Assembly (NCBI GenBank): GCA_965249455.1
Contig: OZ252236.1
Location: 5,022,001 to 5,086,000 of the forward strand
Length of the DNA: 64,000 nt
DNA from: Jiulongibacter sp024742395
GTDB lineage: Bacteria > Bacteroidota > Bacteroidia > Cytophagales > Spirosomataceae
Reading direction: 5' to 3'
The notes beneath the pieces are model-generated. The model saw nothing but the letters and a program-made list of their open reading frames with translations, did no database searches and was not told the origin of the DNA. Positions 26,538-34,647 of this stretch are shown here, in pieces (position 1 is the first letter of the stretch; each line of letters begins with the position of its first letter). The position numbers were made by a program, and so were the translations under genes.

Positions 26538-27032
26538 TTATTCAGACAATTTTCTGAAAAGATAGCCAGGAGCATCAAATGCAATTCCCTGATCAATCAT
26601 CATTTCATTGTCACAAATTCTTAATGTTCCTTTTACAATGTTATTCTCATTGAAACCATCCATCAGGTTATCGGTAATAACTTGAATACTTGTATAACCG
26701 TTTTCAGTTTTCTCAATCACACTGTAAGCATCTGTATATACGTTTTGGCCGTCTTTTGTTACAAACACACCACCATCTTCTTTAAATTCAACCTTGATGT
26801 TTGGAATTTCAGTGGCTGGCATCATTGAAATAATTCCTTTTAGCTGCCACTTTCCTACAATCTTCGTTTGGGCATCCGAAAGCAATGGTGGGTTATCAGC
26901 TTGTTGGTTTATACAGCTAAAGTCCTCAATACTTTCTGCTTTAATCATGTCAGAAATTTCTTCGCTCTCTACCGTCGATGTCTCACATGCGGCGAAGCTT
27001 AATAACACTAGTCCTAAAAATAGTTTTTTCAT
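26538..27032 (-). CDS. Lipocalin-like lipoprotein, hypothetical
   Basis: A 164-residue protein with a lipoprotein signal (LLSFAAC, Cys16). The mature part begins a strand with IVGKWQLKGII, the GxW motif that opens many lipocalin-like domains, and continues as beta strands ending YLFRKL. It probably sits on the inner or outer membrane facing the periplasm; the ligand is unknown. It is a single-gene unit with its own terminator, between the LolD-TolC operon and the DUF4097 gene. Confidence 0.65.
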   Translation of the reverse strand: MKKLFLGLVLLSFAACETSTVESEEISDMIKAESIEDFSCINQQADNPPLLSDAQTKIVGKWQLKGIISMMPATEIPNIKVEFKEDGGVFVTKDGQNVYTDAYSVIEKTENGYTSIQVITDNLMDGFNENNIVKGTLRICDNEMMIDQGIAFDAPGYLFRKLSE

Positions 27033-27119
27033 AATAAATTGATTGTTTCCCTTTAAATGCGAATTGCGAAATCAACGTTGTATAAGAGAAACAGAAATTT
27101 ATGTAAATTGATTTTACGG

Positions 27120-27153
27120 CAGAAGCCGGTAGTAAAATTACCCCCGGCTTCTG
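27120..27153 (-). terminator. Hairpin after the DUF4097 gene
   Basis: CAGAAGCCGG pairs with CCGGCTTCTG (10 bp), with a second inner stem GGTA/TACC in the loop. It lies 21 bp past the minus-strand stop at 27175. The following minus-strand bases (CCGTAAAATC) form only a weak T tract. Confidence 0.6.
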
Positions 27154-27174
27154 AGTCATTCTGATAAGGCACTA

Positions 27175-28197
27175 TTAATTAATATACACATTGCCAGAGC
27201 TTGTAGAGATTTTCACCTCTACACCCCCTCCATTCACTGTGCCAGACACCCTGTCTTTATCAAAGGAGCCCTTGAAGTTTTTGTACTCCTTTATACTCAC
27301 ACGATTCCCTTTGATATCCAGGTCCATTCCTTTATTAAAGGGCATATCTACATCAATATTGCCACCGCTGCTGTGGAGCACCAGAAAGTCTCCTACTTCT
27401 GTAATATCGGCATGAATGCCCCCTCCACTGGTATTGGCTTTTACACTTCCTCTGATATCATCCAATGAAATAGACCCTCCTGAGGTAGAAGTAAAAAGTT
27501 CTCCTTCTACGCCATCCACTCTTACGCTTCCCCCGCTGGTAGTAGCTCTTATACTTCCGTACATATTAGCCAGGCTGATGCCCCCACCACTGGTGGTAAG
27601 TCTAACTGTACCGGCCACATTTAAGGCTTCTATTCCTCCTCCACTGGTAGTTAAATCAATGTTATCTTCACTGTCTTTAATTTTAATACCTCCGCCTGAG
27701 GTTCTTCCTCTAACGTTACCTCTTAGACCAATAAGATCCAGCCCCCCTCCACTCGTGGTGAATTTTAAATCGCCCTCAAGGTTAGCCATTTTAATTCCGC
27801 CGCCACTGGTGTTTAGTTCTGTATTGATTTGCTCCGGAGAATATACCTTAAAAGAAATACTCAGGCCATTTTTCCATGTCCAGCCTCTGGAGTTGTTTTT
27901 TGCAAAACACACCAACGTATTGCCCTCTTGTCTTACCTCAAGTGTATAATCTTCGAGTCTGTCTTCAATTTCACTCGCAGATAACTTACTGCCATTGCTT
28001 GATTTAACATACACTTCCACTACAGCTTCGACATTATCTCTGCCCAATACTGTAATACTTCCGCCTGAGGTTTTCACATCCAGATTCCTGATTTGGGATG
28101 CCTTAAATGATTTGGTCATGTATGGGCTTGTTTGTGCAGATACGCCAAAACTTGAAGCACCTAATACTAGAAGAGTTAATAGTTTTTTCATTTTCAT
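27175..28197 (-). CDS. DUF4097-type beta-solenoid repeat protein, secreted
   Basis: A 340-residue protein with a signal peptide ending GVSAQ. From residue 130 it has eight repeats that each start TSGG(G/S) and recur every 18 residues exactly (positions 130, 148, 166, 184, 202, 220, 238, 256). A degenerate copy follows (SSGGNID at about 276), and an earlier copy lies at 43. The period and alternating hydrophobic residues (GGGIKM, GGGISL) predict a right-handed beta-solenoid. DUF4097 proteins are periplasmic or surface proteins of unknown activity, often annotated as putative adhesins. Its start region carries the same sigma-54-like promoter and paired dyads as the exporter genes, so it is probably part of that regulon. 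Confidence 0.87.
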   Translation of the reverse strand: MKMKKLLTLLVLGASSFGVSAQTSPYMTKSFKASQIRNLDVKTSGGSITVLGRDNVEAVVEVYVKSSNGSKLSASEIEDRLEDYTLEVRQEGNTLVCFAKNNSRGWTWKNGLSISFKVYSPEQINTELNTSGGGIKMANLEGDLKFTTSGGGLDLIGLRGNVRGRTSGGGIKIKDSEDNIDLTTSGGGIEALNVAGTVRLTTSGGGISLANMYGSIRATTSGGSVRVDGVEGELFTSTSGGSISLDDIRGSVKANTSGGGIHADITEVGDFLVLHSSGGNIDVDMPFNKGMDLDIKGNRVSIKEYKNFKGSFDKDRVSGTVNGGGVEVKISTSSGNVYIN

Positions 28198-28311
28198 TAT
28201 GTTTATAGTTTAAAGACATGCTACCTAGATGTCAAGTGATGATCATCGGTTGCCTACCCGAGTATATAATAGTCTGAAAATTACTATCCATCAGGGGTAC
28301 TATTATGATAT

Positions 28312-28327
28312 CACAACTTATTTGCCA
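28312..28327 (-). promoter_or_regulatory. Sigma-54-like promoter of the DUF4097 gene
   Basis: On the minus strand: TGGCAAATAAGTTGTG, with -24 GG, TTG at the canonical -12 position and T in place of the final C. The predicted start near 28301 gives a ~103-base leader. It lies 55 bp from the dyad pair at 28381. Confidence 0.5.
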
Positions 28328-28380
28328 AAGCTATAAACCATTGATTTTTTGAATCTTATGAACTATTAGCAATATTTATT

Positions 28381-28416
28381 CGTTCAAATTAGAACACAGC
28401 TGTTCGAATTCGGACA
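28381..28416. promoter_or_regulatory. Paired 16-bp dyads upstream of the DUF4097 gene
   Basis: CGTTCA-AATT-AGAACA at 28381-28396 and TGTTCG-AATT-CGGACA at 28401-28416, again 20 bp apart. The pair lies between the divergent DUF4097 and Crp/Fnr genes; orientation to the TGGCA element points to the DUF4097 gene. The rest of the 380-bp intergenic region (28198-28577) shows one further motif, TAATTTTG at 28497-28504. This is a good -7 element for the Crp/Fnr gene but without a clear -33 box. Confidence 0.68.
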
Positions 28417-28577
28417 CAGCAATCGTTTGCATCGATAATAATTCTCGGCTTGAGTATTAATAACTATACAAACTGTTCTTTTTAGTAAAAGATCCGTAAT
28501 TTTGCGTGTTGCCGAACCTATCTATTATACTGTCAAAGAACCTATAAAGAAGATTTTAAGAATTAACACAGACTAGT

Positions 28578-29180
28578 ATGATAGTTTTGCAAGAAACCTT
28601 GGGTAAAAGATATGGCATCACTGAAGAGGATGTAGAGAGAATACTTCCGCTTTTTGAGCAAGTTAATTTCCCGAAACACTCTTTTCTTATTCAATCAAAT
28701 GAGATTTCTAAGAACCTTTTTTACATCAGTAAAGGACTGGTTAAAGAGTTCTACACCTTTGATGAAATCAATGACGAAGACAATATTACCCAATTCATGA
28801 AAGAGGGTGATTTCTATTTTTCAATTAATTCATTCTTAGAGAATAAGCCTTCAGATACCATTACTCAGGTATTGGAACATTCGAAAATTTACATACTCTC
28901 TTTAGAGAAGATGCAAGAGTACAAGAAGGAGATTCCCGGGCTTCAGATTTTGACAAGTCAGGTTTGTCGCGACTGCCTTTTAAGACTTAGCAGCAGGATT
29001 AATATCTTTATGAAAAGTAGAAAGGCGAAAGACAGATATAACTTTTTCCTTGAAGCAAACAGAGAATTGAATAACAGATTAAGCGATAAGAACATTGCTT
29101 CGTACCTTCAGATCAATTCTAGTACTTTAAGCCGGATCAGAACTGCCCCTTATACAGCGGTTAAAAGCGATCAAGACTAA
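28578..29180 (+). CDS. Crp/Fnr-family transcriptional regulator (copy 2)
   Basis: A 200-residue paralogue of the regulator at 23614, with the same cyclic-nucleotide-binding-like core, the block FMKSRK before the DNA-binding part and the identical recognition stretch IASYLQINSSTLSRIRT. It extends nine residues further at the C-terminus. No Fnr cysteines are present. Near-identical recognition helices imply that the two copies bind the same or very similar sites. Its start region is shared with the DUF4097 gene. Confidence 0.85.
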   Translation: MIVLQETLGKRYGITEEDVERILPLFEQVNFPKHSFLIQSNEISKNLFYISKGLVKEFYTFDEINDEDNITQFMKEGDFYFSINSFLENKPSDTITQVLEHSKIYILSLEKMQEYKKEIPGLQILTSQVCRDCLLRLSSRINIFMKSRKAKDRYNFFLEANRELNNRLSDKNIASYLQINSSTLSRIRTAPYTAVKSDQD

Positions 29181-29290
29181 ATTGCTTTTAGCCATTGAAA
29201 AGAGAGGATGCATGCAATTATGTATGTATATATTTTTCTGACAAATTTGGAAGAACTTTTGGAAAGCATACACCCTCACTTTAAAAGGGC

Positions 29291-29310
29291 TGTCTATAAT
29301 TAAATAGACA
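29291..29310. other. Small inverted repeat in the 29181-29441 gap
   Basis: TGTCTAT and ATAGACA pair over 7 bp around a 6-base AT spacer, between the ends of convergent genes at 29180 and 29442. There is no T run on either side. It could be a weak terminator or a protein site; nothing else stands out in this gap. Confidence 0.3.
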
Positions 29311-29441
29311 TGTAAATTTGAGCAGAGTATTTCTCAAATGAAATGCACTTTTATGGAAATATCGTTTTGACCTTTCTCAAATATAAAAAATGATATTTAT
29401 CATATTTCTTCTTAAGAAACGCTGATTTCAAACGATTTCGG

Positions 29442-29732
29442 TCAAATTTGAGTTTTTTCCATTACCTTCTTCATTTCATCTCTTTTCACAAAAGTAATTG
29501 GCACAAATTCATCGGTAGGTGAACCAATAAAGTAGAGCCTCCAATCATGGTCATAATCTTTTAATAAATGTTTAATACACTCTGCTCTGTCGACTGTCGG
29601 AACAGTACAATCTTCCCAGTAAAATAATTCTACGCGATAGTGTAGCTGTTGCTTTTCACCATTGATAGTTACTTCTATTTCTACATCTTGTTTTCCTTTG
29701 CCTTGTGGCAATGGTATTGCTATATGTGCCAT
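29442..29732 (-). CDS. Small soluble hypothetical protein at the end of the permease D-A operon
   Basis: A 96-residue protein without signal peptide or membrane helix. The N-terminal half looks like beta strands (VEIEVTINGEKQQLHYRVELFYWED). The C-terminal half looks mixed alpha/beta (ECIKHLLKDYDHDWRLYFIG). No family is recognised. Its start lies only 19 bp after the stop of permease A on the same strand, so it is most likely the last gene of that operon. A cytoplasmic partner role is possible but unproven. Confidence 0.6.
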   Translation of the reverse strand: MAHIAIPLPQGKGKQDVEIEVTINGEKQQLHYRVELFYWEDCTVPTVDRAECIKHLLKDYDHDWRLYFIGSPTDEFVPITFVKRDEMKKVMEKTQI

Positions 29733-29751
29733 GTGTTTTGGGGTTGGTTAA

Positions 29752-32148
29752 TTATTCGTTTTTTAATGATTCTACCGGATTAAGAAATGCCGCCTTTACT
29801 GCTTGAAAAGAAACTGTAAGAAAAGCTACTGATAATGCTACGAGAGCGGCCACTATAAATATCCAGGCTTGCATTTCTTCGCGATATGGATAGTTAGCCA
29901 GAAACTTCTTACCTGCGAAGAATGCCAGAGGAAAGGAGATGAGCAAAGAGATAAACGTAAGGATCAAAAAGTCCTTTGTCAGTAAGCTTACAATACTTGC
30001 CGTAGAAGCCCCTATGGCTTTTCTGATACCTACTTCCTTGGTTCGTCTCTCTGAGGAAAGCAAGGCCAGCACGAAGAGTCCGATACATGAAATGAATATG
30101 GTCAGTAATGTACTGATAAATGTGATCTCTTTCCACTTTGATTCTCTTTCATAGGCTTTTTTGTTTTCAAGGCTTTTAAATCGATAAGAGTATGACTGGT
30201 AAGGGAATAAATCTTTAAATGCAGTTTCAATATGTGCTAAACTTTCAGATTCTGACTCGGGTTTAATTTTAATATTTACCATGCCATAACCAGTGGGTCT
30301 CATAGTAAAAAGCTGCGGACCTATCTCGCTACTGAGACTTAGATAATGATAATCTTTGACCACACCAATCACAGAATATTTCTTTACATCGGAATACCAA
30401 AAATCTACTTGTTGCCCTATGGGCTGTTTCCAACCTGCTTTTTTCACAAAACTCTCGTTAACCAAAATGGCTGAGGAGGCATCAGAGGGAAAATCTTCAG
30501 AGAAATTTCTACCCGCTGTAAGCTGTAATTTTAGCAAGGGCAGATAGGCTTCGTCAATTGTCTCGTAGGAAAAATTTAATTCGTCTTTTCCATTGACCAT
30601 GGCTGATTTAATCCAACCTCCACTATTTTTAGGTGCTACCCCTTTTATATTCGGGTTGCTAATGAGCTTTTCTTTAAATATATCTACTTTCCCTTTGTCT
30701 AAATTTCTACCAAAATTGACTTCGATTATATTTTCATCGTCATATCCAAGATCCTTGTTAATCAAATAATTAAACTGATTATATACAGTTAGTGACAACA
30801 CTATTAAGAAGCCTGCCAAAGCAAATTGTACCACTACAAGTGTTCTTTGAAGATAGTTTTTACCAGAAAGCTTAAACCGGTTATATAAAGATGTTACCGG
30901 ACTTTGACTACTCAATACCAAAGCAGGATAAAAACCGGCTAAGGTACTGGTAATTACAAATGTCAAAATGTATATACTTACTAACTGATAGTCTAGCAAA
31001 TAATCAAATGACAGGGCTTTGTTTGCCAGATCATTAAACTTGGGTAAAAAGAGATGAACCAACAAAATCGCCAAAATAAATGCCAGAAAACCTATCAAAT
31101 AAGACTCTCCCAAAAACTGATAAATAAGCTGCCTTCTGTCTCCGCCAACTACCTTTCTGAGGCCAATTTCCTTGGCTCTTTTAAGAGACTGAGAAATAGT
31201 TAAATTGATAAAGTTTATACAAGCAATTATCAACAAGAAAATTGCAATGGCCGAGAGTAAGTAAGAAAGAACAGGATTGCTGCCGTCTTTTAAACCGTTT
31301 TGTGCCAAATAATCTGTACTTAAATGGATCTTTTCCAGAGGCTGCAAAAGGTATTTTGTCTTCTCCATATCCCCGTAAGTTTCCTGCATCTCCTTGAATG
31401 TCTGTGCAGTTTCTTTTTCATAATAGGCGGCCATAGAGGCTTCAACTTCTTCCTTTCGGGAATTTTCTTCCAGTAGCACAAAAGTGTTCAGGAAAAAGTT
31501 AAACCATTGTTCACCTTCTATATTTCCGGCATTATTTTCGGCATAGGCTAATAAAATGTCGAATTTAATACTTGAGTTTTGAGGAGTCTTTTTTGAAATA
31601 CCTGTTACGGTATAATATTCAAATTCGTCGGCCTTTTTTATTTCTAGTGTTTCATTTAATGCATCCTTTTTCCCAAAAAATTGAAGGGCTTTTTCCTCAG
31701 AAATAACAATTGATTTCGGTTTATTTAGGGCGGTTTGTTGGTTTCCGTATATTAGTGGAAAGTTAAATACCGAAAAGAAAGAAGGGTCCACACTTAACAT
31801 TTCAAAGCCTTCAACACCGTTCTGGAGTTTTATATCGTTGTATTCGCCTTTCACCCTCACATATTCTTTAATACCAGGTACATTGGCCTTAAACATAGGG
31901 CCTTGTGGGTTTCCTGTGTTACTGTCTGAGCCGCCTTTGCTTCCGTCAGGATTGTACCAATCATTTACAACCCTGTAGATTTGAGGACCCTGTTCATGAA
32001 AACGATCATAACTTACTTCGTCTTTCACATACAGCGTGATAAGCATTACAACAGCGAGGCCCAGCGATAAACCCAGGATGTTGATTGTACTAAACACTTT
32101 ATTTCGTGCGAGGTTTCTCCAAGCTATTTTAAAGTAATTTTTTAGCAT
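29752..32148 (-). CDS. FtsX/MacB-type ABC permease, paralogue A
   Basis: A 798-residue permease with duplicated architecture: membrane helix (about residues 18-42), MacB-like periplasmic core, an FtsX three-helix block, a further helix with a second core, and a C-terminal FtsX block. Each FtsX block opens with a coupling motif: LKRAKEIGLRKVVGG near 330 and RTKEVGIRKAIGAS near 685. These cytoplasmic segments are expected to contact a LolD-type ATPase. It starts 14 bp after paralogue B ends and closes with the family tail NPVESLKNE. MacB-like proteins act as mechanotransmitters that drive export through TolC or extract lipoproteins; the substrate here is unknown. Confidence 0.88.
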   Translation of the reverse strand: MLKNYFKIAWRNLARNKVFSTINILGLSLGLAVVMLITLYVKDEVSYDRFHEQGPQIYRVVNDWYNPDGSKGGSDSNTGNPQGPMFKANVPGIKEYVRVKGEYNDIKLQNGVEGFEMLSVDPSFFSVFNFPLIYGNQQTALNKPKSIVISEEKALQFFGKKDALNETLEIKKADEFEYYTVTGISKKTPQNSSIKFDILLAYAENNAGNIEGEQWFNFFLNTFVLLEENSRKEEVEASMAAYYEKETAQTFKEMQETYGDMEKTKYLLQPLEKIHLSTDYLAQNGLKDGSNPVLSYLLSAIAIFLLIIACINFINLTISQSLKRAKEIGLRKVVGGDRRQLIYQFLGESYLIGFLAFILAILLVHLFLPKFNDLANKALSFDYLLDYQLVSIYILTFVITSTLAGFYPALVLSSQSPVTSLYNRFKLSGKNYLQRTLVVVQFALAGFLIVLSLTVYNQFNYLINKDLGYDDENIIEVNFGRNLDKGKVDIFKEKLISNPNIKGVAPKNSGGWIKSAMVNGKDELNFSYETIDEAYLPLLKLQLTAGRNFSEDFPSDASSAILVNESFVKKAGWKQPIGQQVDFWYSDVKKYSVIGVVKDYHYLSLSSEIGPQLFTMRPTGYGMVNIKIKPESESESLAHIETAFKDLFPYQSYSYRFKSLENKKAYERESKWKEITFISTLLTIFISCIGLFVLALLSSERRTKEVGIRKAIGASTASIVSLLTKDFLILTFISLLISFPLAFFAGKKFLANYPYREEMQAWIFIVAALVALSVAFLTVSFQAVKAAFLNPVESLKNE

Positions 32149-32162
32149 AACTAATTCCCTTT

Positions 32163-34595
32163 TTACTCACTCCTTAAAGATTTTACCGGATTCACTACTG
32201 CCGCCTTAATACTTTGATAACCAACGGTTAAAATAGCGATACAAACAGCGGATACCCCAGCCAGAACCAGCACCCACCAGCTGATTTCAATTCTATATGA
32301 AAAATCCTGTAGCCATTTATTCATGGCATACCAGCCCAGCGGAATAGAAATTAAAATAGCCAGGCCTACCAGCTTCAGGAAATCAAAAGTAAGCCTGTAA
32401 ACTATTTGCGAAACACTGGCTCCCATGACTTTTCTTACTCCTATTTCTTTCGTACGTTTCTGAGCATTAAAAGCAGCCAAACCAAACAAGCCCAAACAGG
32501 CTATAAGCAAAGAGATGAAAGTAAAGGTCATAAATATTTTCCCTAATCGCTGTTCTGTCTCATAGGTGTTATTGAAAGAATCATCCATGAAATAATGATT
32601 AAATGGTTGACCAGCTGCCACAGTACCCCATTTTTCTTCAATAGCTCCAATTGTATTGCTAAAATCGCCAGCTTCCAGCTTAACTACCAGCTTATTAGCA
32701 TATTCTCCCAAATAAAAACTCAAAGCCCCTATTTCATCTTTAAATGACTCAAAATGGAAATTTTTAACGACTCCGATAATGGTGTAAACATTCTCCGGCT
32801 CACCTCCTGGGGAATCTCCCAGCTTTCTCCCAATCGCTTCTTCTGGCTGTAATCCCAGAATGGCCAAAGCTGTTTCATTAATTATAATTCCGGTAGAATC
32901 TGTGCTGAAGCTTTTATCAAAATCTCTGCCTGCCAGCATTTCAAAATCCAAAGTTTCAACATAATCATGATCTACCCTCCAGGCTTGCATTTGGACTGTT
33001 TTATCATTGTCACCATTGCCTAGTAAAGAATATCCATTGTCTGATCTGTTTGAGGGTGTGGGTAAGTAACTGCTTAAGGTGGCAGACTTCACTCCATTTA
33101 AACTCAAAACTTCATTCTTAAATGTTTCTACCTGTTCGCCGGCAGCGTAGACATCATCAATAATCAAAATCTGGTCTTTACTATAGCCCAAATCTTTATT
33201 CTGAATAAACTTCAGTTGCTGAAAAACCACCAGTGTACTAATGATTAAGAATATTGATATAGCAAACTGAAAAACGACCAAAGCATTTCTGACCTCTCCA
33301 CCACCAGTACTGGATTCACCATCACCTTTAAGCACCTTTACCGGAACAAACCTTGATAAAAAGAAGGAAGGGTAGCTGCCCGACACCATTCCCAGAATGG
33401 CTGTACTTACAAGAATAATCAACCAGAACATGGGGCTTAAGAATGGTATTTCAATCTCTTTACCAGAGAGCTGATTAAAGTATGGCGTAAGAACCAAAGC
33501 CAACAAAATAGCTATTAAAAGTGATAGGAAAGAGACCACGCCAGACTCCGTTAAAAATTGACGGATCAGGCCTGACTTATTAGAGCCCAGCGTTTTTCTT
33601 ATGCCTACTTCTTTGGCTCTTTTTAAAGACTGGGCTGTTGAGAGGTTCATAAAATTGACTACCGCAAGCACGATCAGAAACAAGGCAATGAATGATAAAA
33701 TATAAACAGTCTGTTTTGTGCCGTTTGTATTCATCTCGGCTACTCGGTTCCCAGATAAATGCAGATCTAGCAAAGAAACTGTACTGTAGCGAATATAGTT
33801 ACCATCAGCCTCAAACTTCTCTCTGTTAAGATTCGGCATGAATTTCTCGGCATATGGCACCATATACTTATCAAACAATATCTGTAGGGGCTGCTGAAGA
33901 TCAGCTGATTTAGCAGATGGAATCAACTTTATGAACGTATTAAAGTTATTGCTTCCCCATTCCTGGCTTTTGGCTTCTTCATAGCCTGCCATTGACATGA
34001 AAACAGAGTAATTCCTTAAAAAGGAATTCTTAGGTAAATCAGGAATAACACCTGTCACCTGGTATGTTTCTTCATTATTAATAGTAATACTTTGCCCTAA
34101 AGCAGAGCTGCTTCCAAAATGTTTTCTGGCAGTGGTTTCTGTCAGCACTACGGTATTAGGCTGCTCAAGGGCGGTTTTAGCGTCTCCCTCTGAGAGGTTT
34201 AGACCAAAAAACTCCAGAAAATTAGCGTCGGCAAAAGTACTCTGCTCTTCTTTTTGATTTTGAAGAGTTTCGGGTCTTCTCACCAGCATGCTGCCCCAGG
34301 TTCTGAAACGAGTAGCATCTTCTATCTGATCAAAATCCTTTTTCACTGCAGCTGCTAAGGGAGGTACAACCACAGCAAACTCCTGAGCCTGACCACCAAA
34401 CTTGATATCAACATTTACTCTATGAATTCTTTCAGCATCTGCAAAGCTTTTATTATTACTGAACTCATCGACAATATAAAGTGATATTAATAACGCCCCG
34501 GCCATACCTACAGCAAGACCAAATGTGTTTAGAAAAGTGAAAAAGGGTTGCTTTTTCAGGCTTCTCCAGGCGATTTTCAGGTTATTCTTTAACAT
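32163..34595 (-). CDS. FtsX/MacB-type ABC permease, paralogue B
   Basis: An 810-residue member of the array, closest to paralogue C. The two share an opening MLKNNLKIAWR(S/T)LKKQP, the phrase RVNVDIKFGGQA versus RVDADLKFGGQA in the first periplasmic core, and the same leader sequence before the ATG. Coupling motifs are LKRAKEVGIRKTLGSNKS and RTKEIGVRKVMGAS. The tail is NPVKSLRSE. The pattern indicates a recent tandem duplication with C. It is third in the D-C-B-A operon, 52 bp after C. Confidence 0.88.
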   Translation of the reverse strand: MLKNNLKIAWRSLKKQPFFTFLNTFGLAVGMAGALLISLYIVDEFSNNKSFADAERIHRVNVDIKFGGQAQEFAVVVPPLAAAVKKDFDQIEDATRFRTWGSMLVRRPETLQNQKEEQSTFADANFLEFFGLNLSEGDAKTALEQPNTVVLTETTARKHFGSSSALGQSITINNEETYQVTGVIPDLPKNSFLRNYSVFMSMAGYEEAKSQEWGSNNFNTFIKLIPSAKSADLQQPLQILFDKYMVPYAEKFMPNLNREKFEADGNYIRYSTVSLLDLHLSGNRVAEMNTNGTKQTVYILSFIALFLIVLAVVNFMNLSTAQSLKRAKEVGIRKTLGSNKSGLIRQFLTESGVVSFLSLLIAILLALVLTPYFNQLSGKEIEIPFLSPMFWLIILVSTAILGMVSGSYPSFFLSRFVPVKVLKGDGESSTGGGEVRNALVVFQFAISIFLIISTLVVFQQLKFIQNKDLGYSKDQILIIDDVYAAGEQVETFKNEVLSLNGVKSATLSSYLPTPSNRSDNGYSLLGNGDNDKTVQMQAWRVDHDYVETLDFEMLAGRDFDKSFSTDSTGIIINETALAILGLQPEEAIGRKLGDSPGGEPENVYTIIGVVKNFHFESFKDEIGALSFYLGEYANKLVVKLEAGDFSNTIGAIEEKWGTVAAGQPFNHYFMDDSFNNTYETEQRLGKIFMTFTFISLLIACLGLFGLAAFNAQKRTKEIGVRKVMGASVSQIVYRLTFDFLKLVGLAILISIPLGWYAMNKWLQDFSYRIEISWWVLVLAGVSAVCIAILTVGYQSIKAAVVNPVKSLRSE

Positions 34596-34647
34596 AGCTT
34601 TTAAATTAATTCTTTCATAAAATCACAGGCTCATCCTCTCCGATACA

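Noticed and set aside
27416..27949. A 177-residue plus-strand frame rich in Pro-Pro-Leu-Val
   Set aside because: It is the opposite-strand reading of the TSGGG repeats of the DUF4097 gene, which explains its low complexity and length.
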